The notes: generated by a model not told the origin, from the sequence alone. A stretch of 6,934 bases of DNA from Planctomycetota bacterium (GCA_013202635.1 JABMRO010000519.1:1-6934), one strand, 5' to 3'; numbered from the stretch's first letter, positions 1-6,097 are shown. Numbers and translations: made by a program.

Positions 1-330
1 ACACCAGATAACTGAATCCTTGCCGGAATCTTTACTTGAATAATCGATCTGGTTAAACCACCACCACCCGATTCTGTCATATTGAAGATATCCGGGAAAA
101 CCGCCGGGGGGCGATTTCAGAAGAGTGTCATCAAGAGCATGTGGGAAAGTTCCGCTGTCGCCTTCATACATAGTCAAACTCAAGACCAGTTGATTAATAT
201 TCGCGCCACATACAAGAGCTTCGGTACACCGTTTTGAATTTCGTAATGAAGGCAAAGATATCGCTATTATAAGAGCAATTATCCCAATAACTACAAGCAA
301 TTCGATAAGCGTGAAGCCCTCACGTTTCAT
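1..330 (-). CDS. Type II secretion/type IV pilin-like pseudopilin, N-terminal part (cut by window edge)
   Basis: The first 110 residues are visible and the frame is still open at base 1, so the C-terminus lies outside the window. The N-terminus MKREGFTLIELLVVIGII is a class III (prepilin) signal: a short basic leader, cleavage expected between Gly5 and Phe6, Glu at position +5 of the mature protein, and a hydrophobic helix to about residue 28. The rest (YEGDSGTFPHALDD, then an aromatic GWWWFNQID stretch) resembles the globular part of the many pseudopilin-like proteins of Planctomycetota. Members are processed by prepilin peptidase and sit in the inner membrane or a pseudopilus. The start is firm: two in-frame TAA codons lie just upstream of ATG 330, and the prepilin motif needs this Met. 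No Shine-Dalgarno sequence lies at normal distance; an AGGAG sits about 18 bases upstream. Which secretion machine it serves cannot be told. Confidence 0.9.
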   Translation of the reverse strand, partial: MKREGFTLIELLVVIGIIALIIAISLPSLRNSKRCTEALVCGANINQLVLSLTMYEGDSGTFPHALDDTLLKSPPGGFPGYLQYDRIGWWWFNQIDYSSKDSGKDSVIWC

Positions 331-338
331 AACATTTT

Positions 339-367
339 ATTATACGGCTGCTCCTGCGAAAAATCAA
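339..367 (-). promoter_or_regulatory. Sigma70-like promoter for the pseudopilin gene
   Basis: Read on the minus strand, TTGATT (367-362) is followed by a 17-base spacer and a perfect TATAAT (344-339). This is a textbook housekeeping promoter layout. Transcription would be expected to start around 333-331, only zero to three bases before the ATG at 330, so the message would be leaderless or nearly so. The promoter lies directly after the terminator of the preceding gene, which fits an independent transcription unit. Activity is inferred from the boxes alone. Confidence 0.6.
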
Positions 368-381
368 CAAAGGCAACCAAC

Positions 382-415
382 AAAAAAGCAGGTGGGGATT
401 TATCCCACCTGCTTT
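382..415 (-). terminator. Intrinsic terminator of the C39-like gene
   Basis: A perfect 12-bp stem (385-396 pairing with 404-415, core GCAGGTGGG/CCCACCTGC) encloses a 7-base loop. On the minus strand the hairpin is followed by six Ts (387-382), the last three of the stem included. It lies 22 bases past the stop codon of the 2243-438 gene, as expected for its rho-independent terminator. On the plus strand the stem is followed by TTTATTTGTT, so it could also stop plus-strand transcription, but no plus-strand gene is near. Confidence 0.92.
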
Positions 416-437
416 ATTTGTTACCTCAGCAAGTTAT

Positions 438-2243
438 CTACTTACAAGCGCGCATATAGTAAATCCTAAATTCACCAGTGACAATACATCTCCAGGGATT
501 ATAAGGGTCGTTTATACAAGGACATAACGCACATCTGACCATAAGATAACTGCTGCAACTACCGCTTTCAGCGGCTTCGCATCCCCAGCGTTCGTAGTAT
601 AGCTCATAGTAACTCGCGCACTCTCCGCCAACATAGTCGCAATAGACGACATCGTATTCCTGACGGAGTTGAGTGCATGAATAGCCTGCACCTCCGATGA
701 TGTTATGAAGCCGGTTATCGACAATTTCAGTAAAGCTGCCTTGTATCTTGATGGGCTGATTAGAAATCAAAAGAGCTATCCCTTCAGTCCAGTCCATACC
801 AAAAAAGGCAACGTCCGTGCGATAGTAAAACTTATTATTTGTTAAATCTATACTACTTACATACCTGTCGTCAATATCCCCGAGTACGATGAAATGATTC
901 TTCCCTGGAATGTGAAGGATTACCTCACAGCCGTCCAGCTTTTGAAGCGTTTTGATGTCGAGCTTAACGGCACGGCAGTAGAGACCCAGACGCTGTACGA
1001 ATTGCTTCATCGCATAAAGACTTGTGGTCTTATCCGGCCCACTTACCAGTTGAGCGAGCTGCCGGTCGGCAATGTCCTTGCCTGACTGCGAAACTGTATA
1101 TTTTAATGCTGCCGTTGCGCAGTTTTGTGGCTGTATCCCTTCGGATGCTGCATAAGACAACCTCTCAAGTAAAAGCTTGTCCGTATCAACAGTGTATGAG
1201 TAGCTGTACATTGCAGGTTTACTGGTAAGATAGGAACTATACTCTATCAACGCATCAGCCTCGTACTCAACATTAAAACTCCAGGGTGCGGGAGTTTCTC
1301 CGCTAATCGTGGTAAAGTTCCAGATGTCATAAGCCAACAGTTTATTTGTTCTGGCATCGTATCGCTCTTTCGAAATATTAGCAGGAACCCAGTTACCTGA
1401 GACCATCTGGTAGCTGTCGTATTGTGTGGAAATGACTGTGTCGAGATCATTTATCGAAGAGGAAATAACTGCATAATCCTTTCCCGGGTCCATTACAAAG
1501 ACCATTTCTGAGCCATCTGAGTTGTTAATTGTCAGATGTATCTGAATTTGGCCATTGATATTTTTTTCGTCAGCAGAGGACGCGGCGGCGGAAAGATTCT
1601 CATACGCGCAATAGCCATATCCCCAGGGAATGAGACCGGCGGTTAACGGGCCGTTGACAGCGTGTGGAGTGGAACCTGTCGTGTCAACTACTGCGTGATT
1701 ACCGGGCAAAAAGTAAGTTGTGTACTTTCCGCCGTCCCATGCGAATATGCGCCTGGTGTTCCAGTCTAAATTAAACTCATCGGTCATGAAATTGCCTGCT
1801 AAGCTTGCGCCCGGCTTAACAGAGTCTGTACGTGAGCTTACGTTGATTTCCCAGTAGAACCTGTCCCCGTCAAACCTTACGTCCACATTCGAATTCATTG
1901 TGTATTTGTTGGACAGCCTGTAACGGACATTGAATGGAATGGCATCAAGCCTCATTTTTTGCAATTCTTCGGTTAATTCCCGTTTGTTCGGATTACTTTG
2001 GTACTCCTTAATTGTTTCGAGAATTTGATTGTCAATCTCAGTTACGTTAGTTATTTTCGGCGCCATGTATTCTTCATGTGCTGCCTCGATTGTACCTGCA
2101 GATATCCAGGTATTTCTTGGCTGGCTTGTCAGCTTCTCGAAGATTTGCAAAATCTCGGCTCTGTCCAATTGCCTGTCTGCAAAAGCAATACAACTGATAG
2201 CTAATGACAACAAAATCGCGGATACGAAATGCTTCGTGTTCAT
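438..2243 (-). CDS. Secreted LolA-like/C39-like cysteine peptidase protein with cysteine-rich tail
   Basis: 601 residues from ATG 2243. An in-frame GTG at 2258 also exists, but AAGGAGG lies 5 bases before ATG 2243 and overlaps the GTG codon, so the ATG is the better start. Residues 1-22 form a Sec signal peptide with an expected cut at AFA|DRQ. Residues of about 90-320 (RFDGDRFYWEI, RIFAWDGGKYTTYFLPG, FVMDPGKDYAVIS, SGNWVPANI) look like the beta-rich fold of LolA-type lipoprotein carriers; this is weak pattern recognition. Residues of about 365-490 look like a C39 peptidase domain: nucleophile candidate Cys375 in QPQNCATAAL, His450 in KNHFIVLGD, Asp466 in SSIDLTNN, with the family's usual His-to-Asp spacing. 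The usual Cys-Gly pair is Cys-Ala here, and no Gln stands at the usual -6 position (Gln at -4 and -2), so activity is not certain. Residues 504-518 resemble a double-glycine leader and 519-601 carry 10 cysteines. Likely periplasmic or extracellular. Substrate unknown. Confidence 0.88.
   Translation of the reverse strand: MNTKHFVSAILLSLAISCIAFADRQLDRAEILQIFEKLTSQPRNTWISAGTIEAAHEEYMAPKITNVTEIDNQILETIKEYQSNPNKRELTEELQKMRLDAIPFNVRYRLSNKYTMNSNVDVRFDGDRFYWEINVSSRTDSVKPGASLAGNFMTDEFNLDWNTRRIFAWDGGKYTTYFLPGNHAVVDTTGSTPHAVNGPLTAGLIPWGYGYCAYENLSAAASSADEKNINGQIQIHLTINNSDGSEMVFVMDPGKDYAVISSSINDLDTVISTQYDSYQMVSGNWVPANISKERYDARTNKLLAYDIWNFTTISGETPAPWSFNVEYEADALIEYSSYLTSKPAMYSYSYTVDTDKLLLERLSYAASEGIQPQNCATAALKYTVSQSGKDIADRQLAQLVSGPDKTTSLYAMKQFVQRLGLYCRAVKLDIKTLQKLDGCEVILHIPGKNHFIVLGDIDDRYVSSIDLTNNKFYYRTDVAFFGMDWTEGIALLISNQPIKIQGSFTEIVDNRLHNIIGGAGYSCTQLRQEYDVVYCDYVGGECASYYELYYERWGCEAAESGSCSSYLMVRCALCPCINDPYNPWRCIVTGEFRIYYMRACK
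441..689 (-). other. Cysteine- and tyrosine-rich C-terminal tail (83 residues) of the C39-like protein
   Basis: Residues 519-601 contain 10 cysteines (523, 535, 542, 555, 563, 571, 574, 576, 586, 600) and 12 tyrosines. The even count and export by Sec suggest up to five disulfide bonds. The CALCPC cluster at 571-576 is the densest part and could alternatively bind a metal. The remaining 500 residues hold only six cysteines after the signal peptide, or fewer, so the tail is compositionally a separate module. I do not recognise it as a named family. Confidence 0.6.
690..734 (-). other. Double-glycine leader-like segment inside the C39-like protein
   Basis: This segment encodes residues 504-518, FTEIVDNRLHNIIGG, directly after the C39-like domain and directly before the cysteine-rich tail. 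Counting back from the second Gly as -1, hydrophobic residues fall at -15 (Phe), -12 (Ile), -7 (Leu) and -4 (Ile), with Gly at -2 and -1. This matches the positions known to be recognised by C39 peptidase domains of bacteriocin and competence-peptide exporters such as ComA (ComC has Phe-15, Leu-12, Leu-7, Ile-4, GlyGly). The pattern is read directly; its function as a cleavage site is inference. It could be chance in a linker. Confidence 0.4.
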
Positions 2244-2542
2244 GATTACCTCCTTCACTTACTAAAGTTTCGACTAATAAAAAGTGTGACTTAACAACTA
2301 AAGTGTTTTTCGGACTAACCCGGGTTTGCCTTTTTATAATATAAGGCGGTTCTGAAGCAGGAAATATTGATTGTTTTTTTTGAAAGGTTCTGAAAAATAA
2401 CTCAGGAGGTAATATTTTGAGCCGAAATTGCACATATAGCTCTTAAAAAGACGCTATCTGTAAATAGATGTTTCCTGCTAATTAACACAGAATGCAATTT
2501 ATAGGACGTGAAGACCGGTAGCAAGCAGCCAGAGAACTGCTG
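2244..2542. other. AT-rich intergenic region between the dockerin gene and the C39-like gene
   Basis: No gene is supported here. It holds the ribosome binding site (AAGGAGG, 2248-2254 region) and direct repeat of the C39-like gene, AT-rich stretches around 2331-2343 and 2367-2400 that may include its promoter, although no convincing -35/-10 pair was found, and at the far end the hairpin of the dockerin gene. A plus-strand AGGAGGT at about 2404-2410 is followed only by a nine-codon frame. Confidence 0.5.
2255..2318. repeat. Imperfect direct repeat upstream of the C39-like gene
   Basis: Copy A (2255-2277) and copy B (2287-2318) share the ordered blocks actt/act t, actaaagt and cg(g)actaa on the plus strand; copy B has short insertions between blocks. 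Both lie in the 5' leader or promoter zone of the 2243-438 gene, copy A overlapping the ribosome binding site region. They may be a regulatory site pair or the trace of a local duplication. No operator family is recognised. Confidence 0.4.
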
Positions 2543-2554
2543 CTATTCGGTCTT
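2511..2554 (-). terminator. Long hairpin overlapping the stop codon of the dockerin gene
   Basis: AAGACCG (2511-2517) pairs with CGGTCTT (2548-2554), and inside it TAGCA-AGCAG pairs with CTGCTGCTA with a one-base bulge and a loop of about 8 bases. The TAG stop (2545-2543) lies within the stem. The minus strand lacks a T-run after the hairpin (TTCACG follows), so termination in that direction would be weak; it may instead protect the 3' end of the message. On the plus strand four Ts follow. Confidence 0.45.
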
Positions 2555-3241
2555 TTCAAGCCAATAGTGAGCAAATAGTACTAAATCGTTGCAGTCAATA
2601 TTGCCATCGGCGTCGAGGTCAGTTCCTTCGCACCAGTTCGGATCGCTGCAGCCGGTTTCCTGCCAGTGTGAGGCAAGCACTGAAAAGTCGGCAAAATCGA
2701 CTCTGGCATCATTGTTGAAGTCGCGGGAAGGGACATGTGAAAACGTAATATCATAGACAGGGGAATCCATGCCATCCGGCCAACTGTAATCATAAAAACC
2801 CACATTGCAGGAACCTGCACTTATGGCAGTATAATCAATAATGAACCAATCGCCAGCCACTGAAGTATAATGGCTCATCATATCAAATCCATGGATATCC
2901 AGTTCTTCTAACTCCAATACACTGGATCGATAACCTGCAGCTTCGAAACGCGAACCTTCCCAGTCTGATGTGATGTCATTATAATCTCTGGCAGATAGAA
3001 CACCATAATCTCTGTCTGTCCCAGTGATTAACAAGCCACCATTCCACATCTCAGAGAGGTTTGAGTCAACAATGATTGTGAGCCTGGTTCCAACCATAAT
3101 GTCCCGATATACAAAAGGGGCGTTGGGATCGGCTAATTCAAGTGGGGTATTGCCGTCGGCAAGGCATACTCTTGTCGAGACCTCGGCAGAAGCCGCCGAA
3201 GCCATACAGAATATTATCAAAAAATAAAACATGCCTTTCAT
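2543..3241 (-). CDS. Secreted protein with cohesin-like/Ig-like front domain and C-terminal type I dockerin
   Basis: 232 residues from ATG 3241. Residues 1-19 are a Sec signal peptide ending SAASA|EV. Residues of about 20-170 are beta-rich; the stretch DIMVGTRLTIIVDSN followed by GGLLITGTDRDYGVLSARDY and DWFIIDYTAISAG looks like the cohesin/Ig-type beta sandwiches found beside dockerins in Planctomycetota, but the family is not certain. The C-terminus has two EF-hand-like calcium loops typical of type I dockerin: D174, N176, D178, D182, D185, and D208, D210, D212, N214, D216, D219, each followed by a hydrophobic helix ending in HW or YW. Dockerins bind cohesin domains in calcium-dependent surface complexes. 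A WCEG linker with Cys198, Cys204 and Cys217 lies between or in the loops. The ribosome binding site is poor (GGTGGG, 5 bases before ATG). The role is probably extracellular binding or assembly; no enzyme motif is seen. Confidence 0.87.
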   Translation of the reverse strand: MKGMFYFLIIFCMASAASAEVSTRVCLADGNTPLELADPNAPFVYRDIMVGTRLTIIVDSNLSEMWNGGLLITGTDRDYGVLSARDYNDITSDWEGSRFEAAGYRSSVLELEELDIHGFDMMSHYTSVAGDWFIIDYTAISAGSCNVGFYDYSWPDGMDSPVYDITFSHVPSRDFNNDARVDFADFSVLASHWQETGCSDPNWCEGTDLDADGNIDCNDLVLFAHYWLEKTE

Positions 3242-3628
3242 AATGGCCCACCGAAAATATCGTCAGTCCCGATAACCCGTAAAAAAAACACAATACTCAG
3301 AAGAAAAACAGGAATCCTTCCATTGACATTGGCTATCCTCGCACAGAAAACCGAGCAGATTATAAACGATTTTATGGTAAAAATCAATGAAAATGTGGCT
3401 TGACGGAAGTTTCAGATTAAGAAACAGCCGGCTCATACAATTGAAGAGGAGCAAGCATCCGAGCGTCGATAACAACAAGGCAATTTAGCTAAGACATCTA
3501 AAAGCCAGGCTCGCGTCTGCCGGCCAACTCCAACATAACTCCCGCTGTTCCAGACTTTTACACTCTATAAGTCTCATTACGCCCGAGACCGGTACCGGAT
3601 ACGAAAGTGAACTTATTTTTGCGATTTT
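3242..3628. other. 387-base intergenic region, no supported gene
   Basis: Lies between the SUMF1-fold gene and the dockerin gene. It must hold the dockerin gene's promoter; the best minus-strand candidate is TTTACG about 18 bases before TATTTT (roughly 3252-3281), which is weak. Most of it is AT-rich, but about 3505-3530 is GC-rich (gctcgcgtctgccggcca). Two small inverted repeats lie near the SUMF1 gene: GTCTC/GAGAC at 3571-3589 and the perfect palindrome CCGGTACCGG at 3589-3598. Neither is followed by a T-run. Short minus-strand frames exist, including a 30-codon one from ATG near 3575, but none has a ribosome binding site or a recognisable product. Confidence 0.5.
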
Positions 3629-4624
3629 TTAATTGTCCGTCTTTATAGATAGTGCCACCCGGAAGCCTATAAAGTCCATTTCGGGCAGCCACCATATGCT
3701 TTTGGGTATCTGCGGGTCGCCGGAGCGCCACCACTTTTCCTCAAAGGTTCTGGCCGCACAGCGTAATTCCTCCGCGGAGCTGCTGTAGTCACCGCCGCGA
3801 GCTACATGCAATTTACCGGTCCTTGGTCCCTTGGGATTTACCGCGGGGCTCTTTTGGGCGGCTTCCTTGTAAGCGGTGGGGCTGTAGAAATCATAAACCC
3901 ACTCTCGAACATTGCCTGACATATCGTACAAACCCCAGACATTGGGTTTTTTCCTGCCCACCGCATTGGTTTCGCTGTCGGCGGTATCCTCAAACCACGC
4001 AAAAACAGCAAGTTTTTCTGGGTCATCCCCAAAGCCAAAAACATTGGTAGTACCCGCACGGCAGGCATATTCCCATTCGGCCTCTGTTGGCAGATGATAT
4101 TTTTTCCCAGTTTTTTTCCAAAGCCACCTGCAAAAGGTCATCGCGTTGTGCCAGGTCATCCCGATAGCAGGGTGCGTTTCCTCGTACCCCATCGTCATAT
4201 CTCCATAGACAGGGGTAGGGCCGGTAATCACGTCAACATCGTCCTTGCTCTCCTGTTCCTTGTCCTTTTTAGCTTCCTCCACCGCAAAGAAGTCTCTCTT
4301 CGCGCTGACCGTTTCTCGATAATAGGCCATAAAAAGTTCAATAGTGGTCTCTGTCTTGCAAAGATAGAAAGAATCGAGCCGCACCTTGTGCTGAGGTCCT
4401 TCATGGTCCTGACGACCGGCCTCGTCGGGCGGGCTGCCCATGAGAAAACTGCCGCCGGGAATGAGAACCATTTCAAAAGAGAGCTTCTCGCCGTCTTTTG
4501 TTGTAATGGTCTCTGTATATTTCTTCGGGAGCTTTTCTTGCGAAGCAGCGGTATTGTTAGGCATCGTGCCGACGAGATAGGCCGCCACGGCGATAACACA
4601 CATCAATATACGACTCAAACTCAT
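3629..4624 (-). CDS. Secreted SUMF1/FGE-fold (formylglycine-generating enzyme-like) protein
   Basis: 331 residues from ATG 4624, chosen because GAGGAG sits 7 bases upstream; an in-frame TTG at 4639 lies before that site and is unlikely. Residues of about 1-29 are a signal sequence (ILMCVIAVAAYLVG core, possible cut near TAAS). The FGE-sulfatase fold runs from about 50 to 326: MVLIPGGSFLMGS (52-64), HPAIGMTWHNAMTFCRWL (151-168), LPTEAEWEYACRAGT (178-192), NVWGLYDMSGNVREWVYD (228-245), ARGGDYSSS (275-283) and FIGFRV (318-323). True FGE, which turns a sulfatase cysteine into formylglycine, has two active-site cysteines shortly after the RGG motif; here that stretch is DYSSSAEELRC, with a single Cys several residues further on. 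So this is more likely one of the many non-FGE SUMF1-fold proteins, perhaps for sugar or protein binding. A highly charged insert (EEAKKDKEQESKDD, about 116-129) interrupts the fold. No sulfatase gene is visible nearby. Confidence 0.9.
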   Translation of the reverse strand: MSLSRILMCVIAVAAYLVGTMPNNTAASQEKLPKKYTETITTKDGEKLSFEMVLIPGGSFLMGSPPDEAGRQDHEGPQHKVRLDSFYLCKTETTIELFMAYYRETVSAKRDFFAVEEAKKDKEQESKDDVDVITGPTPVYGDMTMGYEETHPAIGMTWHNAMTFCRWLWKKTGKKYHLPTEAEWEYACRAGTTNVFGFGDDPEKLAVFAWFEDTADSETNAVGRKKPNVWGLYDMSGNVREWVYDFYSPTAYKEAAQKSPAVNPKGPRTGKLHVARGGDYSSSAEELRCAARTFEEKWWRSGDPQIPKSIWWLPEMDFIGFRVALSIKTDN

Positions 4625-4742
4625 ATTCTGTCTCCTCAAAACCTTTCACTAAAAAGGATTAACGGCCATTTCGGCGGACAACATCTTTCATGGTTCTTCC
4701 CGCCTCGCAAGGGCCATTTTTGTTTCAAATTTTATTGTCTGC

Positions 4743-4759
4743 GGTGAGTACTTTTCACC
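4743..4759 (-). terminator. Small hairpin directly after the Tat-exported oxidoreductase gene
   Basis: GGTGA (4743-4747) pairs with TCACC (4755-4759) around a 7-base loop, immediately after the TGA stop at 4762-4760. On the minus strand it is followed by GCAGACAATAAAATTT rather than a T-run, so it is at best a weak terminator or a 3'-end stabiliser. Confidence 0.25.
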
Positions 4760-6079
4760 TCAAATCATTTTTGTAAAACCAGGTTTTGGCACAGGATAGC
4801 TGCCATGGGCACCGGCCTTAACCGGCGGCTCCATATTATCGTGGCACTCTTCCGGCCTTGGGGGATAATAGAAATCAGACTGGTTTATCTGCTCCCAGGT
4901 AACCTCCTTGCCGGTATAACAGGAAATTTGCCCCATCACGGTTACCATTGTGCTGCGGGTCATATAGTCGCCGTTATTGACGGGCTTGCCCGAGCGAATC
5001 GCCCCGAAGAGTACATCGTGCTCTATCTGGTAAGGATTGCATCTTCCCTTCCAGCGCCATTCTGTTTCACCCCAGATTCGGCACCCTGTAATAGAGGCCT
5101 TGCCTTTGCTGCCAAGCACGACGCTGGAAGAATCGTTATAACATCCATTTGTCGTCCGGCAGAATGCGTATATACGCACCCCGTTTTCGCATTCGTAAAT
5201 CACCGAATGGTGATCGAACACGTCGCCATAGATAGGCTCGGTCATCGAAGAGCGACCGCCCAAACCGTGGCATTTCACGGGGACCTGATTGTGCATTACC
5301 CAACTTGAACGGTCAAGGTTGTGCACCAGCGACTGGGGCACATCGTCTCCCGAAAGCCAACGGAAATGGTATTGAGTGCTGCATTGCCACTGGAGTTCCG
5401 AGAGTCCCGGTTTGCGGTTTATGATAACGTATGGGGCGCGGAGAAAGTTTTCTTCAATAGTTATTACATCGCCGATGGCGCCGTCCTGTATTCGTTTTAC
5501 TGTTTCGGCGTACCCTGTGTGATATCGGCTGTGCAAACCTGAAACCAGGCACAATCCGTTGCGCTCTGCACGTTTGGCCGCCCGCTGCATGAGCTTAATC
5601 CCTGCCGGGTCGATGCCGTGAGGTTTCTCCACAAAGACATGCTTTCCGGCCCTAATCGCGGTCATGGTATGAAGCGGGTGGAACTTGGCAGCGTTGGCAA
5701 TCACAACGACATCAGACGACTCTATCACGTGCTTGTAGCCGTCAAAGCCGGCAAAACAATGATCGTCATCAACGATAACCTGATTACCTTTCTGTTCTTT
5801 CAAAATCCTGCGTTTATCTTTGACCCGATCCATGAAGATATCACACATCGCAACCAATCTGGCACCGGGGTCCGCGGTCAGCGCCTGGGCGGCTGCGCCG
5901 CTGTTTCGTCCGCCGCAACCGACCATGCCGACGCGGATAGTACCGCTCCCGGCAGCATATATGCTGCTATTGATGCCCAGCGTGCCCGTAACCGCAGCCG
6001 AAGCCGCAACCGTCGAAGCTTTCAAAAACTCTCGCCGCGTTGTTCCGGCATCTTTGCCTGATTCATTCGCATGTGCCAT
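4760..6079 (-). CDS. Tat-exported GFO/IDH/MocA-family oxidoreductase
   Basis: 439 residues from ATG 6079, with AAGGAG 6 bases upstream. The N-terminus carries a twin-arginine signal, TTRREFLKAS (RR at 15-16), an Ala-rich hydrophobic stretch and a likely cut near IYAAG (41-43), so the folded protein is exported with its cofactor. The Rossmann domain follows: IRVGMVGCGGRNSG (48-61) is the dinucleotide-binding loop, DVVVIANAAKFH (123-134) the next strand, and EKP (151-153) supplies the family's conserved lysine. The C-terminal alpha/beta domain has SGDDVPQSLVHNLD (243-256), with His253 a catalytic candidate, and DVFDHHSVIYECENG. The C-terminal PPRPEECHDN and SYPVPKPG stretches recur in Planctomycetota paralogues. 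The family does NAD(P)-dependent oxidation or reduction of sugars, inositols and related compounds; the substrate here cannot be read from sequence. It follows a paralogue (6934-6298) by 218 bases and precedes the SUMF1-fold gene by 135. Confidence 0.95.
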   Translation of the reverse strand: MAHANESGKDAGTTRREFLKASTVAASAAVTGTLGINSSIYAAGSGTIRVGMVGCGGRNSGAAAQALTADPGARLVAMCDIFMDRVKDKRRILKEQKGNQVIVDDDHCFAGFDGYKHVIESSDVVVIANAAKFHPLHTMTAIRAGKHVFVEKPHGIDPAGIKLMQRAAKRAERNGLCLVSGLHSRYHTGYAETVKRIQDGAIGDVITIEENFLRAPYVIINRKPGLSELQWQCSTQYHFRWLSGDDVPQSLVHNLDRSSWVMHNQVPVKCHGLGGRSSMTEPIYGDVFDHHSVIYECENGVRIYAFCRTTNGCYNDSSSVVLGSKGKASITGCRIWGETEWRWKGRCNPYQIEHDVLFGAIRSGKPVNNGDYMTRSTMVTVMGQISCYTGKEVTWEQINQSDFYYPPRPEECHDNMEPPVKAGAHGSYPVPKPGFTKMI

Positions 6080-6097
6080 AGTATCTCCTTTTCTGTC

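Noticed and set aside
2177..2243. Lipoprotein signal in the C39-like protein (Cys in LAISCIAFA)
   Set aside because: The residues before the Cys (A-I-S) fit the lipobox poorly because Leu is missing at -3, whereas AFA|D gives a good signal peptidase I site.
2074..2433. 119-codon minus-strand frame overlapping the start of the C39-like gene
   Set aside because: It overlaps the signal peptide coding region in another frame, has no ribosome binding site and no recognisable domain.
2403..2445. Plus-strand AGGAGGT followed by a possible TTG start
   Set aside because: The frame ends after nine codons, so it is most likely a chance ribosome-binding-like word.
3263..3478. 71-codon minus-strand frame with a hydrophobic, Cys-rich translation
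   Set aside because: No ribosome binding site before the ATG, low-complexity AT-driven composition (Phe, Leu, Ser rich), and no family recognised; kept only as intergenic sequence.
4094..4747. 217-codon open frame on the plus strand
   Set aside because: It lies opposite the SUMF1-fold gene, whose protein has clear family motifs; the plus-strand translation has no recognisable domain and runs into the intergenic gap.
4805..5308. 167-codon plus-strand open frame
   Set aside because: Antisense to the well-supported Tat-exported oxidoreductase; the translation shows no family motif.
5618..6061. 147-codon plus-strand open frame
   Set aside because: Antisense to the Rossmann domain and Tat signal of the oxidoreductase; its Arg/Ser-rich end simply mirrors the Ala-rich signal peptide.
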